Shown one piece after another: positions 20,741 through 32,175 of a DNA stretch of 64,000 nucleotides. The notes below the pieces were generated by a model. It did not search any database. It was not told the origin of the DNA and was given only the letters and a program-made list of their open reading frames with translations. The DNA comes from Diphasiastrum complanatum. Lineage: Eukaryota; Streptophyta; Lycopodiopsida; Lycopodiales; Lycopodiaceae. The first letter of the stretch is position 1, and each line of letters starts with the position of its first letter. Both the position numbers and the translations under genes were made by a program. The DNA lies in the NCBI GenBank assembly GCA_029204225.1, contig CM055103.1, positions 58,040,529-58,104,528 of the forward strand, in the 5' to 3' direction.

Positions 20741-21655
20741 AACTAGGTTTGGCATAGTTTTGACAATAGAGCTTTGATCCAACTTTAGAATGATATCCAT
20801 CCTAAGTATAGATCTCCTTTCTAGGGTTCTAAAATATCTTTCATAATTGATATAGAGAATAGTGTCCAAATTGGATGCTTCACTATCTCTTACATCAATT
20901 TTACACATCAAGATATAACTAGAACATGAAGAACCAAATAGAATGTGAATGAAATGATTCCTCCATGTTTCAAACTTTGAACTCTCTGAAAATTTACAGC
21001 AACCAAACAATAAATGTGAGTGATGACCATTTGCTTGCTTGTTTCCTCCAACTTTGTCCTTTCTTGATATGTCTCCATCATAAAACTCCATGAATGAGCC
21101 TCCATCTCCATCTTTCCACAAGATATCATCAAACCTTGATGACTTGGCCATGAATGAGTGACATAATGAGCCTCCATTAGTTTCATTTCTATCAGCAAAA
21201 CCAGCCAAGAATGCTAGTACAACTCCAACAATAAGATATCGCAAGACAATGTAGCTAGTTTGTCTATATTTTGAAAATTTACACACATCCACATGAAATA
21301 GCTCAAACATGCGATAGAACAAGTAAAGTAACTTGAACAACACTTCCTTGCTGCTCCTTTGACCTTACTTGAGTCTTCAATAGGCTGCAAAAACAGATCC
21401 ATAACATCTTTGCCAAAAAACCTTGCTTTGATGCTCTTGACTAGCTCCAAATTGCCACCTTTCCTTTTGTGTTGTTGAAGTCCTTTGAGACCAACCTCTT
21501 GATCTTCCTCTTGACCATCAAGTTCATTGAACAAACTTTGTTTTCCAGATCCATTACTTGCTTTTACAGCATGAAAACCATGAGAACCAATATCCACTTG
21601 CATAGCATCATCTACACAAGAAAATTCTCCAAAATATGTGAGTAAAGCAAAGTGA
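20741..21655 (-). pseudogene. copia F 3' region with conserved unrecognised segment
   Basis: The minus-strand frame 21753-21214 contains AMQVD, GSGKQSLFNELDGQ, GNLELVKSIKA and GKDVMDLFLQPIEDSSK. The same segment occurs in another copia element at 41300-41780 with the same motif order and about 60 percent residue identity by eye. It stands where RNase H should be, before the polypurine tract and LTR. A further 205-residue frame (21343-20726) overlaps and has no known motif. I do not recognise the segment. It could be a captured host exon or a lineage-specific extra domain. Confidence 0.5.
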
Positions 21656-21756
21656 GTCGCTTCCACTTGCTTACCTTTCTCTTGATAATCAAAGATATCA
21701 AAGATATGAATATCTTCAGACTTGAATCTCTGGAAATACTCCCTCTCAAACATATG

Positions 21757-22344
21757 TTATAGATCCAACAAGATCTCATCAATGCTTGATCTTGAATTTG
21801 CACAAAGGTTAGTGAAAACAATGTCACCATCATAAATCAAAAGATAGATTCCAAACTTTCCATCCAACATGAAGTAGAGTAGGTGAATATGAGTATCAAA
21901 CCTAATAAATCCAGCCTTCTTGAGTCCATAACAAACCTCAATAAGCTCACCAATGAGATCTCCCTTTCCTTGAAGAAATTGCCTCTCAATTTGCTCCATG
22001 TAGTCTTCTCCAGCCAACCTTTTGCCATCTTGATCATGAGTGATCAATTCATAATCATAGAATCCTTCGAGTTGATGAAGAGATGTGAGATCCATGCCTT
22101 GGATCTTCCCAAAAACCAATCTTCCATTTCTCTTTTTTTCATAAGACTCCCTCTTAATGATTGCATCATAAGAAGTAGAATCCTCAAAAACATTAGAAGC
22201 CATGAAAAAAATGATTAGTACCTTCAACATAAGGATGATTGAAGTACTATCTTTTTTCAAACAATAATTTCTAATCAATGTTTTAGGTAATGAATCATAT
22301 GATAATGATTCTTCCTCACTATCATTCACAATGACATCATTCAA
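21757..22344 (-). pseudogene. copia F reverse transcriptase, degraded
   Basis: A 195-residue frame whose second half resembles the RVT_2 palm: CYGLKKAGFIRFD corresponds to the YGLKQAPRxWY block, and YLLIYDGDIVFTN to the LLIYVDDIVFTG catalytic block. The YVDD motif reads YDGD, so one catalytic residue position is changed. The first half has no clear match. Integrase is missing between this and the protease-like part at 22353-23144. Confidence 0.6.
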
Positions 22345-22352
22345 AGTACATC

Positions 22353-23144
22353 CTACTTTGAACTCTTCACATACTTCTCTTCTGCTTGACTTGTGACTAT
22401 CTCCCTCACCAAGTCTCTTGATAGAACCATTTGATCTACTCTCTTTATGAAGAATGTGACTCCACTTGCTGCAAAATTGACTTTCTTGGACTCATCACAA
22501 AAGAATGTAGAAGAACCATCGCCTTCATGCATGCACCTAGCAACATCATTTTCCATATGATCAAAGAAATCATTAGCAATAATCTTTTCCAAGGAAGAAC
22601 CTTCACCACCATTGATGAAGTTAGCTCTTTCCTTACCTTTTGCATGCTTGCACTTGCCATGAAGAACCATTGAAACACCATCATTATCCTCAAGACTAGC
22701 CAAGTTAGCACAAAGATGAACATCTCCAAGAAGCATATTAGATCTCAACCTAGATCTAGCATAAGGAAGCCTTTTAGACTTTGTATAAGATCCACTAATC
22801 TTATTGATGCTAACAGGGAACTTTGGAAAGTTGAGACCAATCTCCTTTTCCATTCCATCCTTTTTGTTAGCCATAACAAAAGCATCAAGCTTGAAAAGTC
22901 TACCTTGTCTATTGCCCCTGGCAACCAAGATTTCTTCCTTTGTAATGAAACAAGCATCACCACCAAACTTTACCATGTATCCTTTCTCTATCATTTGACC
23001 AACACTTAGCAAATTCTTTGAAAGTGAAGGAATGTAAAGAACACCATCAAGTCTTGCTTTCCTATAACTAGAGAGACAAATAGGAATTGAACCAATACCT
23101 TCAATCACACACTCACTTTGGTCGTAATTAGAGAGACAACTCAA
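22353..23144 (-). pseudogene. copia F protease C-terminal part and pre-integrase region
   Basis: The frame begins with CVIEGIGSIPICL, GVLYIPSLSKNLLSVGQM and GRLFKLDAFV. These are the second half of the copia protease and the link to the GAG-pre-integrase domain, as in copia 2 at 34010-34240. The catalytic DSGAS part is absent. After about residue 110 the frame leaves known copia sequence: it has many charged residues (KHAKGKERANF) and no motif I recognise. Confidence 0.65.
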
Positions 23145-23250
23145 TTTTGGTCATAATTACTCATCATTGTTCTTTAAATGATCATAAGTAGAGAGACAAC
23201 TCAATTTTGGTCGTAATTACTCATCATTGTTCTTTAAGTGATCATAATTG
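23129..23250. repeat. 60-bp direct repeat, two copies
   Basis: TAGAGAGACAACTCAATTTT starts at 23129 and again at 23189, and about 60 bp repeat with only a few differences. It is non-coding and lies between the copia F protease remnant and copia G DNA. Confidence 0.8.
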
Positions 23251-24228
23251 ACCAACATCACATGAGATAGCTCAATCTTGGTGTCTATCAATGTAAATAG
23301 CCCCTTTCGGTGTCTCTATCACTCGAGAAAGTCAAAATTTGCTACCTAGCTTATGATTTTGTTGTTTATTACTTGACATGGCTCTATCAAGTGACTAGAC
23401 TCAATAAGTAATATATTAAGACAACTCAAGTTCAATCCCTTGTCAAACCCCTATTATGTTAAAATTGAAAAAACAATCCATATTGATTTCTTGGCTTGCT
23501 ACAAATGTTGTACCATGCAAGTATGTAGCTCATAAATGCAAAATGCCAAGTTTGGCCTACATAGAACTCGATCTACATGGTTATGTAATGTCTAGATTGA
23601 AGAATACAACTTGCATATAGTTTGTAGACATAGAATTAGCAAAGTCATGCTTGTAGAAACTTGTGGCAATTTACATGCATTTATTGTAAGTGATCCATAG
23701 TGACATGGAAGGCATGCACAAAGTGTAATGGACACATGCATGATGATTTGTACTTTGTTAGTTAGAACTAGCACACTTGTAAAAAGTTGGTAGAATTTCA
23801 TGCATGGCAAGTGACAAATGTCACATAGACTCTAGGTGTCACTTTAGATGTCATTTTATAATGAATGGATATGGTTCTACCTCGAGCTATCTCAAACTCC
23901 ATAAATATGTGTAGCTCTCCTCACAATCAATTTTGTAATCATGCCATTTTGGATGTAAACTATTTTTCTTGTTATCTCTCTATCTTTCTCTCTCTAACTT
24001 GTGTTGAAACTAATGCTTATACATTGATATCTTGTACTTTTGCTCATTATTGATTCATTGCTATAATATTCAGTTGCTTAGCATGCTAGATTGTGGTTAA
24101 GTCATTTCTTCTGAACTAGATCCTGCTAATCAATCTAGAATCAGGTTACTGTGCTAATCACAAAGCTTAATTAGATCCATCATACTTGTGGACATTCCCC
24201 GCACGTGTGAAATCTGGAAATTTTGTCA
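23251..24228 (+). repeat. LTR-like DNA of copia G (left boundary not resolved)
   Basis: The right edge is set by a primer site that starts at 24229. The sequence before it ends TTTTGTCA, giving the CA expected of an LTR end. A TATA-like CCATAAATATG is near 23899. The left edge of the LTR within this stretch could not be fixed because no second copy is visible in the window. Confidence 0.45.
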
Positions 24229-24241
24229 TGGTATCAGAGCC
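24229..24241 (+). promoter_or_regulatory. primer-binding site of copia G
   Basis: TGGTATCAGAGCC, the exact complement type of the plant initiator-Met tRNA 3' end, directly after a CA-ended LTR. It marks a plus-strand copia leader that continues to about 24890 without gag. Confidence 0.75.
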
Positions 24242-24890
24242 AAATTAAGCTTTGCATGTTAACATCTTTGATTTTACAAGAAATTGAGAGCTAAATCAAG
24301 CAAAAAAGCAGTTTTGCACTTTTTCTCATCTTTCTCTGAAGTGTATTTGGATAAAATCAGATTGGAACTGAATTTTCAGACCTGAAATGTGGTAGTACGG
24401 AATTCTGAAATTCCGCACGTGTGAAAAGCAGAGATTTTCTGTCCCTTTGTTCTCCTTGCTTATAGATCCAAAGATAGCAGTGTTATAGCTTGATGGAAAG
24501 CGTATGATCTGTACTTTCCATAAAAATTGAAACCAAATCAATCTGATGTGTCTAGCAAGAGCTATAAGCTCTTAAAGAGGATAGGGATAGGTCCAAAATC
24601 CGAGTGACAACATTTTGATTTGATTCAATCTTGCTTTGTTCTGAATCCATTGTTTGCATCCTACACAAGAAACTGAAGATCAAGACTGAGTTTGAAGTAA
24701 TGAACACCTTTTGAGCCTTCTAAGAGTCAATTGTGTTTTCTTTTGAAGCATTTCTCACGTGCCTAAAGTAGGATTCAAACTAGCCAAAGTGTCTCAATCC
24801 ACTTTGTGTGTCTGATCCAGATAACTTGTTTTGTGGAATATTTAAGAGCCTTAATCTTCCTTCAACTGGCTCTAACCGCACAGCACACAA
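24242..24890 (+). other. 5' leader of copia G, truncated before gag
   Basis: Non-coding DNA downstream of the primer site. It is similar in composition to the 750-bp copia 2 leader (32188-32948) and includes another GCACGTGTGAAA word near 24414. No gag start was found; at about 24890 the sequence changes to unrelated DNA. Confidence 0.5.
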
Positions 24891-25445
24891 CCATGTTCCT
24901 CGAAATCTATTAGCTCATTGGTACCATACTTCATGGAAGTAGTAGTATATCTAGCATCCCTCAGTGTATTACAAAGAAGAAGAAGGAAGATTGCGCCCAG
25001 CTTAACACATGTTTTTTTATTTTTAAAAGAACGTTCCGACCCAGTACGTTCTGACCCAAAAGGGTCGGAACGGGTTTCTAAGAGACACATATATAACAAA
25101 TTAATTAATACTTTATAAACTAAATAATGTCCACAACTTATATGCGACATCAAACCACATATTTACATTTGTCATTTTTTATAAATCACAAAAATCTCTT
25201 AAACACATGGTCATTTTGTACCAACCATATCAAATCATCTACTTGTCTTATATCCTTTTTAAAAAATCATCAAAATCTTCAAAGAAAACATGGTCCTCTT
25301 GATGTCATATCGCCCACATGCTTTTGTCCTCAAAAAAATTTATAAAATAAGAGTCAAATCACGTTTTTAGTTCCATAATTTGTTTTTTTGACAAACCACT
25401 TGCTATATGACACCTTCCAAGCCGTAGTCACGTATTTCTAGGCAA
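24891..25445. other. no recognised feature
   Basis: It holds a short inverted motif (TTCCGACCC and GGGTCGGAA, 25035-25070) but no protein or RNA gene that I recognise. In the inversion model it may belong to the interior of element Y or of the TE in the Z integrase. Confidence 0.35.
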
Positions 25446-25449
25446 AAAA

Positions 25450-25502
25450 AAATTGCGTGGCATTGTCATGCGTGGCAAAAAAATGCATGGCAGAGCCACA
25501 CG
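25450..25502. repeat. short palindrome cluster (GCGTGGCA type)
   Basis: Three degenerate units of the palindrome array family (GCGTGGCATTG, ATGCGTGGCA, GCATGGCAGAGCCAC). It lies 1.5 kb from the main array at 26990-27372. Confidence 0.7.
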
Positions 25503-25629
25503 ACACTTGAAATCTGAAAACTGTATATAAATGCCCTCATTCAATATTTCTCCACGCTTTCTTGTGGATTTCTTGAGGCTCACTATCACACTCAAGCTCT
25601 CACACTCTCACTCTCAAGCTTTCAATCTC

Positions 25630-25855
<226 letters not shown>

Positions 25856-25911
25856 TTATTTTTCACATTTGATATCTTTCCAAGTGCTTTTCACAATTTC
25901 ATATATTTCTC

Positions 25912-25990
25912 TCAATAGTGGGAATGAAGATGAAGAGGATGAAGGCGAAGACGAAGGACAAGATTTGGCTTCGGACAACGCTGAGAGATA
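25912..25990 (+). other. short acidic open frame, possible exon
   Basis: A frame rich in Glu and Asp (NEDEEDEGEDEGQD) ends at a TAA at 25988-25990. It sits downstream of the microsatellites and upstream of an AT-rich stretch resembling a 3' untranslated region. It may be the last exon of an element-encoded or captured gene; no upstream exon is identified. Confidence 0.25.
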
Positions 25991-26221
25991 AGATATTTGC
26001 AAAAGTAGAAAAAAAGAGTAGTATCAATGCTCTTTTCATGAATTAGATGCGAATATGTATACTTTTTTGAATTATGAATATAAACTTTTGTATTTGATCA
26101 TCTCTATCTCATTATGTATGGAATGATTGTTTATTGTTTATGTTTTTCTATTTCATCTTGTATAAATTTGTTGTAATTATATACAAACAATAAAAAACAA
26201 AAACATCAATTTAAGATGATA

Positions 26222-26548
26222 AAAACATACCTCATCTATTGTTTGGATGATCTTTAATTCCTTCTAAGATGCATCTCTTTTTTTCTCTATAAAAGCAAAC
26301 AATGAGAACCAAATCATTGTTAGATTACAAATCAAATAATCATTGTTAGATCACAAATCAATTAACAAAATAATAATTGTTAGAATACAAATCAAAGAAT
26401 CATTGTTAAATTAAAAATCATTAACCATTGTTACATCAATCTCACCATGTTGAAGATACTATGAAAATGCACTTTATGATTCAAATGTAATCTACCAAAA
26501 TTTAATGCATAATATACCTCATGAATAAAAAATAAAAAAACTATCTCA

Positions 26549-26633
<85 letters not shown>

Positions 26634-26745
26634 AGCTTTTCTTCATAATTTAGAATGCCTAACATACCTCATGCATTTGCTTTGGATTGTCTCCTTTCCT
26701 TCAAAATTGCATAGCTTTTTTCTACAAAAGCCAACAATGAACAAT
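26222..26745 (-). repeat. two exon-like repeats with splice-donor-like ends
   Basis: The segments 26222-26310 and 26660-26745 are similar over about 85 bp. On the minus strand each ends in GAG followed by GTATGTT, a plausible splice donor. The stretches between are AT-rich with a further (CT)n run at 26551-26630. This may be a duplicated small exon of a second element-encoded gene; no protein family was recognised. Confidence 0.3.
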
Positions 26746-26809
26746 CATTTAATAACCAACCAATAAACAAATCAATAAACAATGAAAAACTAACAAACAA
26801 AGCTATCTC

Positions 26810-26887
<78 letters not shown>
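26551..26887. repeat. (CT)n microsatellites
   Basis: Two long (CT)n runs, 26551-26630 and about 26812-26887. Each is preceded by CTATCTCAC and followed by AAAGCTTTTCTT, so the run and its flanks have been duplicated as a unit. Confidence 0.95.
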
Positions 26888-26888
<1 letters not shown>

Positions 26889-26989
26889 CAAAGCTTTTCT
26901 TTCAAAAGCTTCTCTTCACGAAATCTATTTGCATTGGAGTCGAGGCCCCCACTTTTTCCATTTGCAATGGAGTCGAGGCCCAAAAAAAA

Positions 26990-27436
26990 ATTCCAGAAAA
27001 CTTGCCATGGCATGGCAAGTTTTTGCTTGCCGAAAAAATTTGCCACGTGTGGCATTGCCACGCGTGGCAAACTTCAAAAAAAATTTCAAGAATTTTGCCA
27101 CACGTGACAAAATTCAGCATTTTGGAAAAATAATGCCATGCGTGGCAGTACCATGCATGGCAAATTTCCAGAATTTTGAGCGTGGCATTGCCACGTGTGG
27201 CAGTGCCACACAGATTTAAAATTTGAATTGCTCTGAGCCACCCCCCCCCAAAAAAAAAAAAAATCTGTTCAGAGGAAGATCCGGTGACGGAAAGCTTTGA
27301 TGGCGTGGCAGTGCCACGCGTTCATTGCCACACAGTTTGCCATGCGATTGCCACGGACATTGCCACGTGAGGGCCGTCAGGTCAAATCTGGTCCCTGTCT
27401 TATGTGCGTGGCAATGGGCCTATATTTGTAGTTGTG
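26990..27436 (+). repeat. palindrome array and second terminus of CACTA-like element Y
   Basis: The array of GCCACGYGTGGC and GTGGCAGTGCCAC units runs from about 26997 to 27372. The terminus TGTAGTTGTG is at 27427-27436, followed by AGT (27437-27439) and then copia coding sequence. The same terminus and array type lies at 8530-8999, followed there by ACT. Both copia edges are cut at the same codon, so these are the two ends of one insertion with an AGT duplication. Confidence 0.75.
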
Positions 27437-27907
27437 AGTGATGCAAGCTGGGCAAGCTGCAAAGATGACAGCAAGTCCGTGACAAAACGATGTTCAATAG
27501 CATGCGGAGCAACAATTAACTGGATATGTAAAACGCAAAACTTGGTGGCTCAATTCTCATGCGAAGCTAAATATGTCGCAGCTTCAAAGGTGACAAATGA
27601 GGTAGTTTGGTTGCAGATGATGTTGGCAGCAATTGGCATACCACAAGGAGAACCATGCACAATGATGATGGATTCTCAAAGTGCCATATATCTATCCCAG
27701 GATCCTGTCTTCCATTCAAAGACAAAACATATATCTCTGAAGTACCATCATATTTGAGATTTGATCTCGAAAGGAGAGCTCAGAGTCCAGTACATAAAGT
27801 CTGAAGACATGATTGTTGATCTGCTCATGAAGCCGCTCAACAAACCGCTCTTCGCAAAGCAAAGAAAGGCAATTGGATTAAACATGCAAAGTTGCAAGGT
27901 TCAAGAA
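27437..27907 (+). pseudogene. copia C RNase H, C-terminal part
   Basis: Begins SDASWASCKDD at the exact codon where the minus-strand copia fragment at 9003 stops. It continues through the RNase H blocks (INWICKTQNLVAQFSCEAKYVAASKV, MMDSQSAI, HSKTKHISLKYHH). A frameshift near 27757 leads into the usual tail (SEDMIVDLLMKPLNKPLF, GLNMQSCKVQE), with a stop at 27905-27907. The 3' LTR starts right behind. The usual DILTKPL is replaced by DLLMKPL. Confidence 0.85.
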
Positions 27908-28340
27908 TGAGTGTCAGAAATTGTGAACTCTTGCAACTTTGTCATGTAGCAAAGCGAATGACAAACATACCTCGAAAACCCTAAAACACTAAATGAAGCG
28001 ATGCAACACAAACAAAAACAATTTGAGCTGCCACCTGGCAGCTCAATGAGCATGGTGTATTGAACTCCATGCTCAGTTGAAATAGTTAGCCACAACAGAG
28101 AATAACTAACTAGTTGATTAACATTTACTTGTCTTGTGATTCTCTGTTTAGTTGTCTTGTAAACTCCACACAATGGACATATATACACAATTTGGATCAA
28201 CACGAATGAAAAAGGTAGAAGAAGAGCAGAATAGAATAAAAAAGAGAGATGAAAATAGTTGTGCATGAGAGTATGCCAATGAGTAGAACCAAAATTTATG
28301 ATGACACCGTTTTTACGTGTAGACGTAAACACGTGTGAAT
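27908..28340 (+). repeat. 3' LTR of copia C (right edge approximate)
   Basis: TGTCAGAAATTGTG follows the RNase H stop almost directly. Landmarks are an inverted pair, GAGCTGCCACCTGGCAGCTC, at 28024-28043 and a stretch with TATATACAC near 28180. The end is placed near 28340 because another element's repeat-rich DNA starts there. No second copy is in the window to fix it. Confidence 0.5.
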
Positions 28341-28384
28341 AATGATGACCACATGGCCATCATCTTTAATAGATGGATACAAAA

Positions 28385-28600
28385 AGTCAGTCGAAAGATT
28401 CTCGAAATTTTTTCGAAAGATTTTAAAAAAGATGCTAGAAATTCTCGAAAATATTCTCAAAAGATTTCAAAAAAGATGATAGAAATTCTCAAAATGATTT
28501 TCGAAAGATTCTAGAAATGATACTAGAAATTCTCGAAAAGATTCTAGAATGAGCCTCGAAAGATTCTCAAAAAATTCTCAAAAAATTCTAGAATGGTTTC
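28385..28600. repeat. degenerate minisatellite of GAAAGATTCT / GAAATTCTCG words
   Basis: At least eight variants of CTCGAAAGATTCT, CTAGAAATTCTC and CAAAAGATT follow each other at irregular 20-50-bp spacing. They are probably part of the 3' untranslated region or LTR of minus element H, because GAAAGATTC words also recur at its other end (38380-38450). Confidence 0.6.
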
Positions 28601-28659
28601 CTTTGTGTTTCACGAATGAGACATCAAATGATTCTTATTGACTAGACTGTTTAGTCAAA

Positions 28660-30266
28660 GATAATATTTCTTGAGTCTGACCCATGAATTCGAGTCGATA
28701 ATAGTTTGCTTTCGAGTGATTGAAGTTGAACAGAACCATTCTCAAACACCTTGATAACTTTATAAGGTCCGAGCCACCTCATATGAAGTTTTCCAGAGAA
28801 CTTCTGATGTCGACTATCATAGATTAGCGCAAAGTCATCAGCTTTAAGATCACTTTTCCTGGTATGACTATCATACTTTTTTTTCCGTTGTTTCTAGATT
28901 TGCTCTGTAAGTTTTTGTGAATTTGAACGAGCTTCAGATAGTTCTTCAATAGTCATCAACCTTTTGTTAATATATTCTGCATCTATTTGTTGTGCTTGTA
29001 TATGAAAAGTTGGCACCTCGAATTCAATAGGTAAGATAGGATGCATACCATAAGTAAAAAAATATGGTATTTGCTTCGTCGTGATCTTCTCTGTGTTTCG
29101 ATAAGCACTGAGAACTGAAGATAATTTCTGATCTCAATCAGTCACATGTGCAATAGTAATCTTATTTAGTATCTTGCAAAGTATTCCATTTGCTCTCTTA
29201 GCTAACCCATTCGCTTTTGGATTATAAGGAATGTCTTTCTGTGTTTAATCAAAAAATACATTGTCAGCAGCCGTATTGTGTCATTTATAAAATGTGTACC
29301 ATGGTCGCTAACGAATTCGAGAGGACAACCATATCTTGTGATTATAGATTTGAATAAGAACATTGCGACAATTTTTGCATCGTTTCATTTCATCGCTTCT
29401 GCTTCTACGTTCTTCGTGGCATAATAAGTCACAATCAAAATATAACGACACTTGGTGTGTCAAGTCACGGGCTTGATTGGACTGACAAAGTCAATTCTCC
29501 ACTTTTCAAATGGTGCAAGAGTAGGATTGGCGACAACGGCCAATTCATTGTTTTTGTTGGCTTTCTAGATCTCTAGCATGGATCACACGATCGTATATAA
29601 TTCGATACATCCTTGAACATGGTTGGCCACCAATACTTGGTAGTCAATATTTTACTAACAATGTTCTTTAAAGCAAAGTGTCTGCCAACATCCTCCAAAT
29701 GTAAGTTTTCTACAACCTTTTTAATATCTTCGGTTTCGAGACATCTTCTTAGTTGATGATCAGCACCAAGCTTGTACAGGACATTGTTAATAATAGTATA
29801 AGGTGCTACCTTATATTGAAAAAACTATATTCTTTTCCAAATTATATCCATCAGGATATATCTGATCCTTAAGATAGGTAATGATATCAGAATATAAAAA
29901 ATTCGTAGATGAAATTTCAAATAGATTTTCATCTAAAAAATCATCATTAATTGGTTTTTCAACTTTTTTTGTGCTGAGTTGCGATAAATAATCAGCATTC
30001 ATATGATAATTTTCTTGGCAAATTTCTACTTGATAAGTGAATTCTTGCAGAAGTAGAACCCATCGAGCAATTCATCCTGATAAATCTGGTTTATTCACCA
30101 GATACTTTAGAGCATAGTGATTCACTAGATACTTTAGAGCGTATTGATCAACATGGAAAATGAAAGCATATCTCAGCAAATAATGCCAAAATTTCTTAAC
30201 AGTAAAAATAATTCCGAGTGCTTCCCTTTCTGTGGCCAAATAATTCTTTTCCGAGGCACTTAGCTA
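28660..30266 (-). pseudogene. gypsy RNase H and integrase of element H (Tat/Athila-like)
   Basis: On the minus strand, from 30266 downward: an RNase H part (YLATEREALGIIF, KFWHYLL), its tail (NADYLSQLSTKK near 30000), the integrase zinc-finger region (RHFALKNIVSKIL..YWWPTMFKD, near 29680), a degraded catalytic core, and the post-core region (IPYFFTYGMHPILPIEFEVP near 29050; HMRWLGPYKVIKVFENGSVQL near 28770). Multiple stops are present. A 27-bp tandem duplication near 30100 repeats YALKYLVN. The sequence type matches Tat/Athila rather than chromovirus integrases. Confidence 0.8.
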
Positions 30267-31338
30267 TCAACTTGCATAGTATATGGGATGGTCTTTCTTC
30301 TGATCGTTCTTCTGGCTTAAACATATGCCAATAACAAATGCAGAAACATCGACAATATTATGAAATAGAATAGCCCAATTTGGTGGTCTCAGAATAGGAG
30401 CATTGATCGACCTCTGCTTAAGTTCTTCGCACTCTTTTTGCTGTTCGTTCGTCCACAAGTATTCCACTTGTTTCTTAAGTAGATGCGTAAGAGCAGCAAC
30501 AATAGAGGCATGATTCTGGATAAATCTCTGATAGTACCCGACATGTCCTAAGAAAGCTCTTTCTTCACGTAGATTTGTTGGTATTAGAAGGTTCTTTATA
30601 AGCTCGACTTTATCTTTATCGACCTCTATTTCTCTGTTTGATATTCTACACTCATTCTTTTTAAATGACTCCCTCTTAAACTTAGACTTCTTAGAAGATT
30701 TATTCTTCTGAGTAAATAGAGCATTTTCGGAATCATCATTGTCGTCATAGCATTCACGAGCTTCTACTTCCTCTTTAACTCCATCTATTCCCTTTTGAAG
30801 TGTCATTGTTGCATCTTTCGCCAATAAGATTCGAGTTGTGTGGGATGACCTGGGTAGGGCTCGAAGAAAATAACTAAGCTGTTTTTCCTTTGAAATTGCA
30901 TTTTTTGTGCCAGTATTCTGCAAGGAAATAAACATATCTTTAATCTTTTGCACAAATTTGTTCAGGTCTTTGTCATCCCATTGTAGGTAAGTTAATTGGT
31001 CTACCAAGAACATGATCTGATTACGAGATCGAGTCTCATTCTTGGTTTGCAATTCTTCCCATAAATCTTTTGCATTTGAAATTGATGTAAGATCTAATAT
31101 TATATTGTCATGCACTGAAGACACAATAATTGCTATAGCTTTGTCATTTTTTAAACTTCATTCTTGAAGTTCTTTGCTAGGAGTAGCTACTGGATTCTCC
31201 TCTATTGGTTCTACCCATTGCTATAGACCTTCGCCCTTCAATATGAGTGAAGTCTTTAATTTCCAAATCAAGTAGTTTGAACCTTCTAGATCCGAGATCG
31301 TAGTGATCTTAGCTTGAATATTGTTGATCGATGACATT
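30267..31338 (-). pseudogene. chimeric ORF: copia gag fused to gypsy RT/RNase H
   Basis: From an ATG at 31338 the frame is a copia gag (UBN2 type), with early stops near 31220 and 31160. It then reads open from 31124 to 30267 (285 residues): the gag blocks DLWEELQTKNETRSRNQIM, LQWDDKDLNKFV and FLRALPRS are followed after about residue 160 by gypsy RT thumb and RNase H sequence (AFLGHVGYYQRFI, APILRPPNW). A parallel gag without the fusion lies at 43740-44262. Gag and pol from different superfamilies in one frame point to recombination or template switching. Confidence 0.8.
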
Positions 31339-31418
31339 TTCTATTTTCTGATAACTCTAGATGTGGCTAATGTTGAGAGGGATGTGAAAATACCACTGTA
31401 TCGACTTTGATTTGTATG

Positions 31419-31436
31419 GCTCTGATACCACTATAG
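31419..31436 (-). promoter_or_regulatory. primer-binding site of element H
   Basis: On the minus strand, TGGTATCAGAGCC sits about 80 bases upstream of the copia-type gag ATG at 31338, in the usual initiator-Met tRNA primer position. The LTR that should adjoin it is interrupted a few bases away by the copia 2 insertion at 31444. Confidence 0.75.
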
Positions 31437-31443
31437 AAAAAAT

Positions 31444-32175
31444 TGTGAAGATTATAAAAATATTATCTTCCTATCTCGAGTTTGGGGTCATGTCCATGAT
31501 AATGTCCACTAGATTTCATGTTGTACCTATAAGGAGTGTGAATTGAGCACATATCCTTCTAGTGTAGCTCGGATTTGAGTTAGATAGGTTCAATTATGAT
31601 GACATGCAGATGTTTAGATAGCATGCAAAGTCTTACTGTATGCATGAAAGCCACATGCAATCAGTGCATGCAACATGCAAAGCAGTTTCTGTGATCTACA
31701 CATGTCTAGGCAATTTTATGAGTTGACATGCAGTACATGCAACATCCATGCATGCAGTTACACATGTGGATCTCTGGTAGGTGAATTAGTTCAATTAAGT
31801 GGACTTTCCATGCAACTCCTCTGTAGGAATTCAAGTCTCTCTCATGTAGGGAAAGTTGGGCATGTTTTGCCATATTGTGAATATTGAGATTTTGGTGTTT
31901 TGGACTCATTCTCTTTCTACCCGAGTTTTCTATGTATGATTTTCTCTCTCTACCCGAGAGTAGCCTCTTTTTCCCATACTGAACACTTAGAAAAATATTT
32001 CTAACATTCATTTCTCATAGTGAAGAGTTAGATTTTTTCATCAGATGTATGCCATTGTGCTCTTGCCTTTGATTTTTTAAGCATATTGTTCTTTGGTCAA
32101 TCTTGTGCAATCACAACTCCTCAGTAAGATCCTGTAGGGTGTGTGGTGAAGTTCACACGTGCTAAAAACTTCCCA
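31444..32175 (+). repeat. 5' LTR of copia 2
   Basis: 732 bp from TGTGAAGATT to ACTTCCCA, paired with 36949-37676. It contains many ATGCATG and ACATGC words (31600-31780). Confidence 0.9.

Noticed and set aside
24229-24241. tRNA gene fragment
   Set aside because: TGGTATCAGAGCC matches only the 3' end complement of initiator tRNA and lies after an LTR, so it is a primer-binding site. No complete tRNA cloverleaf was found in the window.
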